Of a stretch of DNA of 64,000 nt, positions 16,904 through 25,128 are shown one piece after another (within the stretch, counting starts at the first letter, position 1; the number at the start of each line of letters is the position of its first letter). The notes beneath the pieces are model-generated. The model was given only the letters and a program-made list of their open reading frames with translations, did no database searches and was not told where the DNA came from. Source of the DNA: Clostridia bacterium. Lineage in GTDB: Bacteria; Bacillota; Clostridia; Oscillospirales; Acutalibacteraceae. Location: the NCBI GenBank assembly GCA_017428525.1, contig JAFRQQ010000009.1:62001-126000 (forward strand), read 5' to 3'. A program made the position numbers and the translations under genes.

Positions 16904-16965
16904 TGAACGAATGAGGTCATCCCTTCGGGACAACCTCATTCCTTGGTGATCCATCGGGGATTCGA
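16904..16965. repeat. Direct repeat copy 2, overlapping the 3' end of the intact tRNA-Lys
   Basis: Identical to 16751-16812. Here the repeat runs into the intact tRNA gene, whose 3' end starts at 16944. The hairpin part (16910-16941) lies just downstream of the tRNA in its direction of transcription and may help end or process the transcript, though no T run follows. Confidence 0.85.
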
Positions 16966-17019
16966 ACCCCGGACACCTTGATTAAAAGTCAAGTGCTCTA
17001 CCGACTGAGCTAATGGATC
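16944..17019 (-). tRNA. tRNA-Lys (anticodon UUU)
   Basis: A 76-base tRNA with encoded CCA. Read on the minus strand: acceptor GATCCAT pairs with ATGGATC, D arm GCTC/GAGC, anticodon stem CTTGA/TCAAG with loop CTTTTAA (anticodon TTT), T arm CGGGG-TTCGAAT-CCCCG. All stems are complete. It has its own promoter. Confidence 0.97.
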
Positions 17020-17040
17020 CTATCAATTTGGCGCTTAAAT

Positions 17041-17069
17041 ATAATATATGATTTCATTCGCATTGTCAA
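17041..17069 (-). promoter_or_regulatory. SigA promoter of tRNA-Lys
   Basis: Minus strand: consensus TTGACA (17064-17069), 17-base spacer, TATTAT (17041-17046), about 22 bases before the tRNA 5' end. Confidence 0.88.
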
Positions 17070-17077
17070 GCCTTTTT

Positions 17078-17102
17078 TATAAAAAAACTGCGCGATCGCG
17101 CG
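17078..17102 (-). other. Perfect palindrome with T run on the minus strand, between divergent promoters
   Basis: GCGCGATCGCGC (17090-17101) is a 12-bp palindrome. On the minus strand it is followed by a run of seven T, like a terminator. No minus-strand gene lies upstream of it, so it may insulate the tRNA promoter from antisense transcripts of the iol unit. Confidence 0.4.
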
Positions 17103-17122
17103 GATTAATTTTCGGAAAGAGC

Positions 17123-17151
17123 TTGCAATGCATTCTTTAATAGTATATAAT
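17123..17151 (+). promoter_or_regulatory. SigA-type promoter of iolD-iolE
   Basis: TTGCAA (17123-17128), 17-base spacer, TATAAT (17146-17151), 56 bases before the iolD start. Confidence 0.85.
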
Positions 17152-17207
17152 ATTTTTGATTATATAACCGCGCTGAACACCCTGCGCGGGGAAGGAGCGT
17201 TTCAAGT

Positions 17208-19061
17208 ATGAAGCTTACAATGGCGCAGGCGCTTGTCAGATTTCTGGATCAGCAGTATATCTGCTTTGACGGCGTCGAATCCAAATTTGTTGACGGTATT
17301 TTCGGCATCTTCGGCCACGGCTGCGTGGTCGGCATCGGTCAGGCGCTCGAGCAGGGCGGGCATCATCTGAAATTCTATCAGGGCCATAATGAGCAGGGCA
17401 TGGCGCATGCGGCCATCGCCTTTGCCAAGCAGAACAACCGCCGCAAGATCATCGCCTGCACGTCCTCCATCGGCCCCGGCGCGCTGAATATGGTCACCGC
17501 CTGCGGCACCGCGACGGCCAACCGCATTCCGCTGCTTGTGCTCCCGGGCGATACCTTCGCCTGCCGCCAGCCGGATCCCGTGCTGCAGCAGATCGAGCAG
17601 CCCACAAGCTATGCCGTGACCGCGAACGATTCCTTCAAGGCCGTGTGCAAATACTGGGATCGCGTTGTGCGTCCCGAGCAGCTGATGACCGCGTGCCTGA
17701 ACGCCATGCGCGTGCTGACCGATCCCGCCGAAACCGGCGCTGTCTGCATCGCCATGCCGCAGGATACCGAGGGCGAGGCGTTTGATTATCCCGATCATTT
17801 CCTGCGCAAGCGCGTGTGGTATCTCGATCGCCGTTCCCCGACGCAGCGCGAAATCGAAGCGGCGGTGGCCGAGATCATGCGCAGCGAAAAGCCGATGATG
17901 ATCATCGGCGGCGGCGTGACCTATTCCGAGGCGTGGAAGACCGCGCAGTTCTTTGCGGAAAAATTCAATATCCCCATCGGCGAAACCCAGGCCGGCAAAG
18001 GCAACCTGCGCTGGGATCTGCCGCTGAATCTCGGGGGCGTGGGCGTCACCGGCGGCGCGGCGGCCAATGTGATCGCCAAGCAAGCCGATCTGATCATTGC
18101 CGTCGGCACCCGTCTGACGGATTTCACGACCTCCTCCAAGTGGCTCTTCCAGAATCCGAACGTCCGTATGCTCTCGATCAACGTGAGCTCCTTTGACGCG
18201 TTCAAGATGGACGCGACCGCTGTGATCGCGGATGCGAAAACCGCGCTGCTCGATATCATGGGCGCGCTCTCGCTGCGTGAATACCGCTCCTGCTGGCAGA
18301 CGGAAATTTATGACGCGAAAGAGGCCTACACGAAAGAAGTGGACCGTCTTTACAGCATTTATATGCAGGAAGGCCTGTCGCAGACGCGCGCGCTGGGTGA
18401 AATCAACAAGCTGATCGATAAAAACGCGATCGCCGTCGGCTCCTCCGGCAGTCTGCCCGGCTGCATGCAGCGTCTGTGGCGCTGCTCCGTGCCGAAGACC
18501 TATCACATGGAATACGGCTTCTCCTGCATGGGCTATGAGGTCTGCGGCGCGCTCGGCGTCAAGCTCGCGGCGCCGGATCGCGAAGTCTATACCTTCCTCG
18601 GCGACGGCAGCTTCCTGATGCTGCACAGCGAGCTTTATACCGCCGTGATGGAGGGCGCCAAGATCAACGTGATGGTGTTTGACAATTCCGGCTGGGGCTG
18701 CATTGAGAACCTGCAGAATAATCAGGGCACGCCGACCTTCGGCACCCGCTTCCAGGCGCGCGATGCGCGCACCGGCATGCTTGACGGCCCGATCGTGCCG
18801 ATCGATTTTGCCAAGATCGCCGAAGGCTACGGCTGCAAGGCCTACCGTGTGACGAGCGTTGCCGAGCTGCGCGATGCGATCAATGATTCCAAACGCCAGA
18901 CCGTGCCCTGCGTCTTTGATATCAAAGTCGTGCACGGCAGCATGAGCGACGGCTATGACGCCTGGTGGCGCGTGGGCGTTGCCGAGGTGTCCGAGAGCGC
19001 GAGCGTGCAGGCGGCGTATGAAGACATGCAGGCCAACATTGCGAAGGCCAGACTCTATTAA
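17208..19061 (+). CDS. iolD: 3D-(3,5/4)-trihydroxycyclohexane-1,2-dione hydrolase
   Basis: A ThDP-dependent enzyme of myo-inositol catabolism that opens the ring of the diketo product of IolE to give 5-deoxy-D-glucuronate (EC 3.7.1.22). The 617 residues follow the acetolactate-synthase-like plan: an N-terminal PYR domain ([32 protein letters not shown] with the catalytic Glu region), a central domain ([14 protein letters not shown]), and a C-terminal PP domain with [15 protein letters not shown] near residue 465 and the downstream [13 protein letters not shown] of the ThDP/Mg motif. Length fits IolD (about 640). GGGGAAGGAG precedes the ATG. iolE follows after 20 bases. Confidence 0.95.
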   Translation: MKLTMAQALVRFLDQQYICFDGVESKFVDGIFGIFGHGCVVGIGQALEQGGHHLKFYQGHNEQGMAHAAIAFAKQNNRRKIIACTSSIGPGALNMVTACGTATANRIPLLVLPGDTFACRQPDPVLQQIEQPTSYAVTANDSFKAVCKYWDRVVRPEQLMTACLNAMRVLTDPAETGAVCIAMPQDTEGEAFDYPDHFLRKRVWYLDRRSPTQREIEAAVAEIMRSEKPMMIIGGGVTYSEAWKTAQFFAEKFNIPIGETQAGKGNLRWDLPLNLGGVGVTGGAAANVIAKQADLIIAVGTRLTDFTTSSKWLFQNPNVRMLSINVSSFDAFKMDATAVIADAKTALLDIMGALSLREYRSCWQTEIYDAKEAYTKEVDRLYSIYMQEGLSQTRALGEINKLIDKNAIAVGSSGSLPGCMQRLWRCSVPKTYHMEYGFSCMGYEVCGALGVKLAAPDREVYTFLGDGSFLMLHSELYTAVMEGAKINVMVFDNSGWGCIENLQNNQGTPTFGTRFQARDARTGMLDGPIVPIDFAKIAEGYGCKAYRVTSVAELRDAINDSKRQTVPCVFDIKVVHGSMSDGYDAWWRVGVAEVSESASVQAAYEDMQANIAKARLY

Positions 19062-19081
19062 TCAAAACGGAGGACAGAACC

Positions 19082-19975
19082 ATGCTCAATCAAGACAAAG
19101 TCAAGCTCGCGATCGCCCCGATCGCCTGGACGAATGACGATCTGCCGGATCTCGGCGCGGAGAATACCTTTGAGCAGTGCGTGAGCGAAATGGCGCTCAG
19201 CGGCTTCAAGGGCAGCGAGATCGGCAACAAATATCCCAAGGACGTCGCGACGCTCAAGCATAAGCTGGATGTGCGCGGCCTGCAGATCTGCAACGCGTGG
19301 TTTTCCTCGCTTCTGCTCTCCGAGGGCTATGACGCCACGATCGCGGCGTTCATCAAGCACAGGGATTTCCTCTATGATCTGGGCGCGCGCGTGATCGGCG
19401 CTTCGGAGCAGGGCAATTCCATTCAGGGCACGAGCAAGAGCATCTTCGGCGCGAAGCCCGTTTACACTGACGAACAGTGGGAGCTTGTGCGCAAGGGCTT
19501 CAACGAGATGGGCCGCCTTGCCAAGGAAAAGGGCATGTATTTCACGATTCATCATCATATGGGCACCGGCGTGCAGACCGAGGCGGAGATCGACAAGCTC
19601 ATGGAAATCACCGATCCCGATCTGGTGTATCTGCTGTATGATACCGGTCATCTCTCTTTCTCCGGTGAGGACGCGATCGGCGTGCTGAAAAAGTACGTCC
19701 ACCGCATCAAGCACGTGCATCTCAAGAGCATCCGTCAGGCCGTCATCGACGAGGGCAAGGCGAAGGACTGGAGCTTCCTCGACTGCGTGCGCGCGGGCGC
19801 GTTCACGGTGCCCGGCGACGGCGATTTCGACTTCACGCCTGTGTTTGACATCCTTGCGGATGCGGATTATGAGGGCTGGATCGTTGTCGAGGCCGAGCAA
19901 GATCCCGCGAAGGCGAACCCTTATGAATATGCCTGCCTCGCGCGCAAATACATTGCGGAGAAGACCGGTTTATAA
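19082..19975 (+). CDS. iolE: Inosose dehydratase
   Basis: A 297-residue TIM-barrel enzyme of the xylose-isomerase-like family that removes water from scyllo-inosose to give the diketone used by IolD (EC 4.2.1.44). The start [20 protein letters not shown] is the IolE hallmark (ig.npi.W.nDD), and [42 protein letters not shown] and HVHLKSIRQ carry the metal-binding His, Glu and Asp. CGGAGG precedes the ATG. Together with iolD it forms a two-gene unit; the kinase and aldolase genes iolC and iolJ are not nearby. Confidence 0.95.
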   Translation: MLNQDKVKLAIAPIAWTNDDLPDLGAENTFEQCVSEMALSGFKGSEIGNKYPKDVATLKHKLDVRGLQICNAWFSSLLLSEGYDATIAAFIKHRDFLYDLGARVIGASEQGNSIQGTSKSIFGAKPVYTDEQWELVRKGFNEMGRLAKEKGMYFTIHHHMGTGVQTEAEIDKLMEITDPDLVYLLYDTGHLSFSGEDAIGVLKKYVHRIKHVHLKSIRQAVIDEGKAKDWSFLDCVRAGAFTVPGDGDFDFTPVFDILADADYEGWIVVEAEQDPAKANPYEYACLARKYIAEKTGL

Positions 19976-19999
19976 TCCGTCGAATCACGAAAATGACAT

Positions 20000-20034
20000 C
20001 CGCCCCGGCCGCAAAAACGCGGTCAGGGCGGTTT
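20000..20034 (+). terminator. Probable terminator after iolE
   Basis: CCGCCC-C-GGCCGC, loop AAAAAC, then GCGGTC-A-GGGCGG and only three T. A very stable stem with a weak U tract, so termination may be partial. Confidence 0.6.
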
Positions 20035-20065
20035 GCCGCGACTGCACGAAGGGAGGCGCACACGC

Positions 20066-20362
20066 ATGAAACGCACGCAGCATCGCAGACTGGCTGCCGG
20101 CATCCTGCTGGCGGCGCTGCTCGTCGTGCTCCTGCTGCCCTTTGCGCTCGCCGCGGAGCAGGCGCTGCATGATTGCGCGGGCGCGGACTGCGCCGTCTGC
20201 CTGCGGATCACCGCGCAGATGCACCGTCTGCTTTCTCCCGCGCGCAAATGCGGTTTCTGCCTTCTGCCGCTGTTTCTCACGGCGTTTTTTGCCGTGGCCG
20301 CATGCAGACGCGGCGCCTTTGCCGTGACGCCCTGCGTGGACCGCGTGCGGCTTCTGAATTGA
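20066..20362 (+). CDS. Small two-helix membrane protein with HDC/DCxxC motif
   Basis: A 98-residue protein; GGGAGG nine bases before ATG 20066 sets the start. One helix or signal spans residues ~9-30 and a second ~62-80. Between them lies HDCAGADCAVCLRI, with one His and three Cys closely spaced, and the C-terminal part carries four further Cys. Small proteins with a H-D-C-x-G-x-D-C-x-x-C core occur beside zinc-uptake genes in many Firmicutes, from memory of the pattern; function is not established. Its position directly before a ZnuA-like gene suggests metal sensing or delivery at the membrane. Confidence 0.65.
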   Translation: MKRTQHRRLAAGILLAALLVVLLLPFALAAEQALHDCAGADCAVCLRITAQMHRLLSPARKCGFCLLPLFLTAFFAVAACRRGAFAVTPCVDRVRLLN

Positions 20363-20413
20363 GGTTTGCTTCATTTTTATTATGAATCAAACTGAATTCG
20401 GAGGATTTAAAAA

Positions 20414-21379
20414 GTGAAAAAAATCATCTCAATTTGCTTGCTGCTCGCGGTGCTGCTCACCGGCGCGCTTGCCGGCTGCAAATCCGAGCAGCCCGGCCCG
20501 TCCGCCGGGGGGAAGATTTCCGTTGTGACGACGATCTTTCCCATCTGCGACTGGGTGCGGCAGATTGCCGGCGACCATGCCGACGTGACGATCCTGCTGG
20601 ATAACGGCGTGGATCTGCACAGCTATCAGCCCACCGCGCAGGATATCATCAAGCTCACCTCCGCCGATCTCTTTCTCTATATCGGCGGCGAATCGGACAA
20701 ATGGGTGCAGGATGCGCTCAAGGAAGCGCCCGCCACGCTCGAAACCATGAACCTGATGGAGACCCTCGGCGACGCGATCAAGGAGGAAGAAGTGGTCGAG
20801 GGCATGGAAGCCGAAGAAGAAGCCAAGGAAGCCGAAGAGGCCGATGAGGGGCCGGAATACGACGAGCACATCTGGCTTTCGCTGAAGAATGCCGCTGTGC
20901 TCTGTCAGGCGATCTGCGACCGGCTGTGCGCCATCGACGCAGCAAACGCTGTGGATTACCGCGCCAACGCGCAGGCCTATCTTGCAAAGCTCAACGCGCT
21001 CGACGCCGCATATCAGGCGGCTGTGGACGCGGCGCCCGTGAAAACGTTGCTGTTCGGCGACCGTTTTCCGTTCCGCTATCTGACGGAGGACTACGGACTT
21101 GATTATTACGCCGCCTTTGTCGGCTGCTCCGCGGAATCCGAAGCGAGCTTCCAGACGATCGCGTTCCTCGCGCAGAAGGTCGATGAGCTCGGCCTGCACG
21201 CGATTCTGCAAATCGAAACCTCGGACGGCTCCATTGCGAACACCATCCGCCAGACGAGCACAGCAAAGGATCAGAAGATCCTGACGATGAATTCCCTGCA
21301 GGGCGCAAGTGACGAAAACGCCACGTATCTCTCCGTCATGCAGGCGAATCTTGACGTGCTCAAAGAAGCGCTGCAGTAA
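20414..21379 (+). CDS. Metal-binding ABC-transporter lipoprotein (ZnuA/AdcA family)
   Basis: A 321-residue solute-binding protein for zinc or manganese. The GTG start follows CGGAGGA; the signal ends in the lipobox LAGC. Metal ligands: His in VDLHSYQPT and His in EYDEHIWLS are present. At the third site the usual His of the F-x-H motif is Asp in FGDRFPFRYLTEDYGL, a variant known in Firmicutes. The loop that is His-rich in ZnuA is replaced by a Glu/Ala run (EEEAKEAEEADEGPEYDE, about residues 133-155). No ABC ATPase or permease gene is adjacent, so partners must be encoded elsewhere. A weak promoter candidate, TTGAGG-16-TATGAA, lies at 20359-20386. Confidence 0.9.
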   Translation: MKKIISICLLLAVLLTGALAGCKSEQPGPSAGGKISVVTTIFPICDWVRQIAGDHADVTILLDNGVDLHSYQPTAQDIIKLTSADLFLYIGGESDKWVQDALKEAPATLETMNLMETLGDAIKEEEVVEGMEAEEEAKEAEEADEGPEYDEHIWLSLKNAAVLCQAICDRLCAIDAANAVDYRANAQAYLAKLNALDAAYQAAVDAAPVKTLLFGDRFPFRYLTEDYGLDYYAAFVGCSAESEASFQTIAFLAQKVDELGLHAILQIETSDGSIANTIRQTSTAKDQKILTMNSLQGASDENATYLSVMQANLDVLKEALQ

Positions 21380-21394
21380 GGGAGGGGAGTCAGG

Positions 21395-21937
21395 ATGAAA
21401 CGGATTCTTTGTCTTTCTCTCATGCTCGCCCTGCTGCTGCTCGTCGGCTGCGGCAACAATCAGAAGCGCCAGGCCGCCGGCGGCAATCAGGCGCAGAATG
21501 TCAGCGACGTGATCGCGCAGAATACCACGACCGCCGCCGTGCCGATGAAGGACGCGGCCGCCTTCCACGCAGCGCCCCTGTATGCCGACAGCGCGGTGCA
21601 GGTTGATCTGACCAAGCTCAATAGCACCATGGTGTATTCCGAGGTCAACAACATGATGAATACGCCGAGCGACTATAAGAATAAGGTTGTGCGCATGGGC
21701 GGCACCTTTGCCACGAGCGAATATGAAGGCAAGCGCTATTACGCGTGTCTGATTAAGGATGCGACCGCCTGCTGCGCGCAGGGCATCGAATTCCTGATTG
21801 ACAGCAGTTATGTCTATCCTGCGGATTATCCCGAGGAGGGGCAGGAAATCGTTGTGACCGGCATCTTTGATATTTATTATGAGGGCGATTCCATGTACTG
21901 TCAGCTGCATGACGCCTGCATGTCAAATCCCGCCTGA
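21395..21937 (+). CDS. Uncharacterised lipoprotein, likely metal-homeostasis associated
   Basis: A 180-residue protein with signal and lipobox LLVGC. After a low-complexity stretch (residues 25-55) comes a compact domain that starts near MVYSEVNNMM and includes MGGTFATSEYEGKRYYACLI, then ATACCAQGIEFLID and YPEEGQEIVVTGIFDIYYEGDSMYCQLHDA. The beta-rich pattern with a central ACC-x-QG motif and a Cys near the end resembles an OB-fold-like family found next to zinc-uptake genes in Clostridia; I recognise the pattern but know no proven function. It begins 16 bases after the ZnuA-like gene, so the two are co-transcribed. Confidence 0.7.
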   Translation: MKRILCLSLMLALLLLVGCGNNQKRQAAGGNQAQNVSDVIAQNTTTAAVPMKDAAAFHAAPLYADSAVQVDLTKLNSTMVYSEVNNMMNTPSDYKNKVVRMGGTFATSEYEGKRYYACLIKDATACCAQGIEFLIDSSYVYPADYPEEGQEIVVTGIFDIYYEGDSMYCQLHDACMSNPA

Positions 21938-21960
21938 TTTAATTGAAAGGGGAGCGGACA

Positions 21961-22263
21961 ATGAAAGTGACTTGTGAATACTGCGGCGCCTTTGTTGAGG
22001 CGGAGGAATCAGCGGTTTGCGCGCATTGCGGCGCTTCCCTTGCTAATCCCATCGAACAGGCTAAGCACGAGGCGCAGGCGCAGGCCGCGCAGGAAGCGGC
22101 CATTGAGAAGGAACGCCGCGACGCCGATTATGAGGACCGTCTGCTGGAAACCCTCGGCGCCGTCGCCCTTGCTGCCGTCGGCGGAAGCGTGGGCGGGCGC
22201 AAATCCTCGCTGCTTGTGCGTCTGGTGCGCCGATTGATCGGCGGCATCCACGGCAGGAAATAG
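21961..22263 (+). CDS. Small zinc-ribbon protein
   Basis: A 100-residue protein; AAAGGGGAG before ATG 21961 sets the start. The N-terminus has CEYCGAF and CAHCGAS, a pair of CxxC knuckles that should bind one zinc. Residues 35-65 form a charged, Ala/Gln/Glu-rich helix. The rest has a short Gly-rich segment (AAVGGSVGGRK) and a basic end. No known partner domain. It closes the metal-related block and may be a zinc-responsive or merely zinc-structured protein. Confidence 0.65.
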   Translation: MKVTCEYCGAFVEAEESAVCAHCGASLANPIEQAKHEAQAQAAQEAAIEKERRDADYEDRLLETLGAVALAAVGGSVGGRKSSLLVRLVRRLIGGIHGRK

Positions 22264-22273
22264 AAAGAAATAA

Positions 22274-22304
22274 CGGGCGTGCCGCTGCGTTTGCGGTACG
22301 CCCG
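22274..22304. terminator. Hairpin terminator between convergent genes
   Basis: CGGGCGT-GCCGC ... GCGG-TACGCCCG forms a long stem; an AAAA tract on one side and a poor T tract on the other make it a moderate terminator for both the zinc-ribbon gene and the convergent iolB. Confidence 0.6.
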
Positions 22305-22319
22305 AAAATTATGCAGAAT

Positions 22320-23093
22320 TCAGTCCGCGTTGACGAGCCATTCATGCTCCTTGCTGTAGAAGCGCGTGGTCTTGAACCAGGGGTCGCCCTCGAGATGCCG
22401 GATCATCCAGACGTAATACATCTCATAGCCCGGCGCGGTGACCTGCTGATGGTCGTTGCCGTCCGTGATCGTGCAGAAGCTGCCGTCCACGCTCTTATAG
22501 ACTTCATCGCCGTTGAAGCACGCGCCGAAGCCCTGCTGCGGGTTGAACTGATAGTAATAGACCTCCGGCTGCGGATGGTGATGCGGCGGATAGCTCGACC
22601 AGCGGCCCGGCTGATTGAAGACCTCGCCCATGACCATGTTGGAATAGGGCGCGTTGTCATAGTCAAACATCGTCGAGCAGATGCGATAGCCTGTGCCTTC
22701 CCACTGCCCCTTGCCGAAATGCTGATAGAGGCAGTCCTCCGGCTTATAGAAGACCGGCGGGAAGTCGCGGTCGTTGTCGGTCTGCTGGATGATGAATTCG
22801 CTGTCTTCCTCAGCCTGAATCGTAACCGCCGTATTCCTGCACACATGCAGGCAGTAGGGCGTCTTTTCAAAGGGATCGCGCCGCTGCATGCGCTCCTTGC
22901 GATCCGCCCATTGCGCGGTCAGCGCGCCCCGGAGAATCAGGAACGCCGTTTCGTTCGCGGGGTCGCAAAGAGAGAAGCTTTCACCTTTGAGCAGCCGCTT
23001 GACCTTGATATTCATCCGCATTTCCGGATGCTTGCCGTTCATTTCGCATAAGATGCGTTCATTCTGTTCGTTGAATTCGGGATATTCGAGCAT
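22320..23093 (-). CDS. iolB: 5-deoxy-glucuronate isomerase
   Basis: A 257-residue cupin of the KduI/IolB family that converts 5-deoxy-D-glucuronate to 2-deoxy-5-keto-D-gluconate (EC 5.3.1.30), the step after IolD. Metal ligands are visible in SSYPPHHHPQPEVYYYQFNP (His, His, Glu) and DGNDHQQVTAPGYEMYYVWM (His). FLILRGALTAQW and NMVMGEVFNQPGRW are further family landmarks. Length is near the usual 265-270. It has its own promoter, divergent from the Gfo/Idh gene, and is separated from iolDE by the metal-related genes. Confidence 0.92.
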   Translation of the reverse strand: MLEYPEFNEQNERILCEMNGKHPEMRMNIKVKRLLKGESFSLCDPANETAFLILRGALTAQWADRKERMQRRDPFEKTPYCLHVCRNTAVTIQAEEDSEFIIQQTDNDRDFPPVFYKPEDCLYQHFGKGQWEGTGYRICSTMFDYDNAPYSNMVMGEVFNQPGRWSSYPPHHHPQPEVYYYQFNPQQGFGACFNGDEVYKSVDGSFCTITDGNDHQQVTAPGYEMYYVWMIRHLEGDPWFKTTRFYSKEHEWLVNAD

Positions 23094-23123
23094 AACGAAA
23101 CCTCCGTTTCTGTTGATACCTCT

Positions 23124-23151
23124 ATCTTACCATATCTTCAAGAAAAAGCAA
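23124..23151 (-). promoter_or_regulatory. Promoter of iolB
   Basis: Minus strand TTGCTT (23146-23151), 16 bases, TAAGAT (23124-23129), about 30 bases before the start codon. Overlapping TTGAAG/TATCAA boxes offer an alternative. Confidence 0.55.
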
Positions 23152-23160
23152 GGACTATTC

Positions 23161-23189
23161 TGGACTTTTCTCAGATTCTGTGCTATGAT
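23161..23189 (+). promoter_or_regulatory. Promoter of the Gfo/Idh oxidoreductase gene
   Basis: TGGACT (23161-23166), 17 bases, TATGAT (23184-23189). It is back to back with the iolB promoter, so one regulator could control both. Confidence 0.6.
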
Positions 23190-23220
23190 AGGACTATCGA
23201 TAATCGAAGGAGGCGCACAA

Positions 23221-24168
23221 ATGTTAAATGTTGCTCTGATCGGCACCTGGCACGTGCATTTTGAGGGGTACGCAAGGCAGATCGCGGCAAATCCCCAATG
23301 CCGCATCACGGCGCTGTGGGATCCCGATCCGGCCGCGGGCGTGAAGGCTGCGGAGAAATTCGGCTGCCCGTTTGTGGCGGAGTATGACGCGCTGCTCGCG
23401 CGTGACGACGTGGACGCCGTTATGGTCTGCACCGCGACGAATCAGCACAAGGAAGTGATCACCAAGGCCGCGCTTGCGGGCAAGCACATCTTCACCGAAA
23501 AGGTGCTGTGCTTTACCGAAGCGGACGCCCTGTCCGTTGCGCAGGCGGTGAAAGACAGCGGCGTGAAATTCTGCATTTCCTATCCGTGGAAGGCGCGCGG
23601 CGATTTCCTCTGGATCAAATCCGCGGTGGACAGCGGGCTGATCGGTCAGGTGAATTACTGCCGTATGCGCAACGCGCACAACGGCGCTTCTTCCGCATGG
23701 CTGCCCGCGACGTTTTATGATGCGGAAAGCTGCGGCGGCGGGGCCATGATGGATCTCGGCGCGCATTCGATGTATATCCTGCACTGGCTGCTCGGCATGC
23801 CCGACAAGGCGGCCTCCGCGTTCACGCACGTCAAGGTCGACAGCGTCGAGGACAATGCCGTGACGATCTTCACCTATCCGGACGGCGCGATCGGCGTGAG
23901 CGAGACCGGCTTTGTCGCGGAGCATAATCCCTTTGCGCTCGAGCTCGTCGGCTCGAAGGGGACGATTCTCTCCGGCGGCTTCCTCGACAAAACCTGCTAC
24001 AACATCGGCGACGGTTGGGTCTTCCCGCCGCTGCCCGCAGGCGCGCCTTCGCCGCTGGACTGCTGGGTGGACGGCATCCTGACCGGCGCGGAAATTCCCT
24101 ACGGCATCGACGACGCCGTCGCGCTCTCGAAGCTGATGGAAATGGCTTACAGCGCCGTGATGAAATAA
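23221..24168 (+). CDS. Gfo/Idh/MocA-family NAD(P)-dependent oxidoreductase
   Basis: A 315-residue two-domain dehydrogenase. The N-terminal Rossmann fold is MLNVALIGTWHVHFEGY, with a W-H in place of the usual second Gly-rich part; VDAVMVCTATNQHKEV and HIFTEKVLCFTEA hold the conserved EK pair (about residue 95), Lys being the catalytic residue of the family. The C-terminal domain contains GGGAMMDLGAHSMYILHWLLG with the catalytic His. AAGGAGG fixes ATG 23221; the frame is open upstream but that part is non-coding. Next to iolB, an inositol or keto-inositol dehydrogenase (IolG/IolX/IolW-like) is plausible, but the substrate cannot be read from sequence. Confidence 0.85.
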   Translation: MLNVALIGTWHVHFEGYARQIAANPQCRITALWDPDPAAGVKAAEKFGCPFVAEYDALLARDDVDAVMVCTATNQHKEVITKAALAGKHIFTEKVLCFTEADALSVAQAVKDSGVKFCISYPWKARGDFLWIKSAVDSGLIGQVNYCRMRNAHNGASSAWLPATFYDAESCGGGAMMDLGAHSMYILHWLLGMPDKAASAFTHVKVDSVEDNAVTIFTYPDGAIGVSETGFVAEHNPFALELVGSKGTILSGGFLDKTCYNIGDGWVFPPLPAGAPSPLDCWVDGILTGAEIPYGIDDAVALSKLMEMAYSAVMK

Positions 24169-24193
24169 GCGCCGTCATTTTCAGAGAATCTGC

Positions 24194-24222
24194 TTGCTAT
24201 TTCGCCGAATGTATGGCATAAT
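24194..24222 (+). promoter_or_regulatory. Promoter of the SDR gene
   Basis: TTGCTA (24194-24199), 17 bases, CATAAT (24217-24222), 60 bases before the start. Confidence 0.65.
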
Positions 24223-24281
24223 AGACTTAAGTTAGCAAAGGCAAACGTAAAATACATGGATTCAGAAAGGAAGGATTCCCA

Positions 24282-25058
24282 ATGAGCAAGAATTATTTTG
24301 ACCTGACCGGTCAGGTCGCGATCGTCACCGGCTGCTCCACAGGTCTGGGCGTGCAGATGGCAAAGGCGCTGGCCAACCAGGGCGCGAAGATCGTTGCGGT
24401 TGCCCGCCGTCAGAACATGATCGACGCCGTCGCGGCCGAGATCGCCGCCGAATTCGGCGTGGAAACTTTCGCCGTCAAGTGCGATATCACCGACACCGAG
24501 GCGGTGGAAGCTATGGTGGACGCCGTGCTCGCGAAGTTCGGCCGCATCGATATCGTGATCAACAACGCCGGCACCGGCGCCGTGGCTCCCGCCGAGGATA
24601 TCACGGACGAGCAGTTCGGCAACGAGATGAATATTGACCTGTTCGGTTCGTTCCGCGTCGCGCGCGCCGTGGCTAAGAAAGCCATGATCCCCGCGAAATA
24701 CGGCCGCGTGATCAATATCGCTTCCATGTACGGTCTGGTCGGCAACAAGATCGCCGGCTCCGCGCCGTATCATGCAGCCAAGGGCGGCGTGGTCAATATG
24801 ACCCGCGCGCTGGCCGCGGAATGGGGCAAATACAATATCACGGTCAACAGCATCTGCCCGGGCTATTTCTATACGGATCTGACCCGCGACACGCTCAACA
24901 GCGATTTCTTCCAGCAGAACGCGAAGACCATGATCCCCGAGGAGCGCTACGGCGAAGAGGGCGAGCTTGACAGCGCCGCGATCTTCCTTGCTTCTCCGGC
25001 TTCCAGCTATGTAACCGGCGTCAACCTTGCCGTGGACGGCGGCTACACCGCAATGTAA
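24282..25058 (+). CDS. Short-chain dehydrogenase/reductase
   Basis: A 258-residue classical SDR. Visible motifs: the cofactor loop TGCSTGLG, CDITD for the adenine pocket, INNAGTG, the catalytic Ser in INIASMYG, Tyr and Lys in APYHAAKGG, and the C-terminal VNLAVDGGYTAM. The start LTGQVAIVTG is typical of gluconate 5-dehydrogenase and related sugar-acid reductases. AAGGAAGGA precedes the ATG. Its place after inositol genes suggests a role with keto-sugars or inositol derivatives; the exact substrate is unknown. It has its own promoter and terminator. Confidence 0.88.
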   Translation: MSKNYFDLTGQVAIVTGCSTGLGVQMAKALANQGAKIVAVARRQNMIDAVAAEIAAEFGVETFAVKCDITDTEAVEAMVDAVLAKFGRIDIVINNAGTGAVAPAEDITDEQFGNEMNIDLFGSFRVARAVAKKAMIPAKYGRVINIASMYGLVGNKIAGSAPYHAAKGGVVNMTRALAAEWGKYNITVNSICPGYFYTDLTRDTLNSDFFQQNAKTMIPEERYGEEGELDSAAIFLASPASSYVTGVNLAVDGGYTAM

Positions 25059-25077
25059 ATTCCAACTGCAATCATAA

Positions 25078-25117
25078 AACGGGACTGTCCGCATTTGGGC
25101 AGTCCCGTTCTTTCTAT
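25078..25117. terminator. Terminator between convergent SDR and purB genes
   Basis: AACGGGACTG, loop, CAGTCCCGTT followed by CTTTCT on the plus strand; the minus strand reads GTTTTATG after the stem, so it can serve both directions. Confidence 0.85.
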
Positions 25118-25128
25118 CTTATTGAATA

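Noticed and set aside
16703..16954. 83-residue minus-strand frame across the tRNA-associated repeat
   Set aside because: The predicted protein is just a translation of the repeated non-coding element, with an internal duplicate and no ribosome binding site.
22888..23220. N-terminal extension of the Gfo/Idh gene
   Set aside because: The extension is antisense to iolB and lies before a ribosome binding site and promoter that fit ATG 23221.
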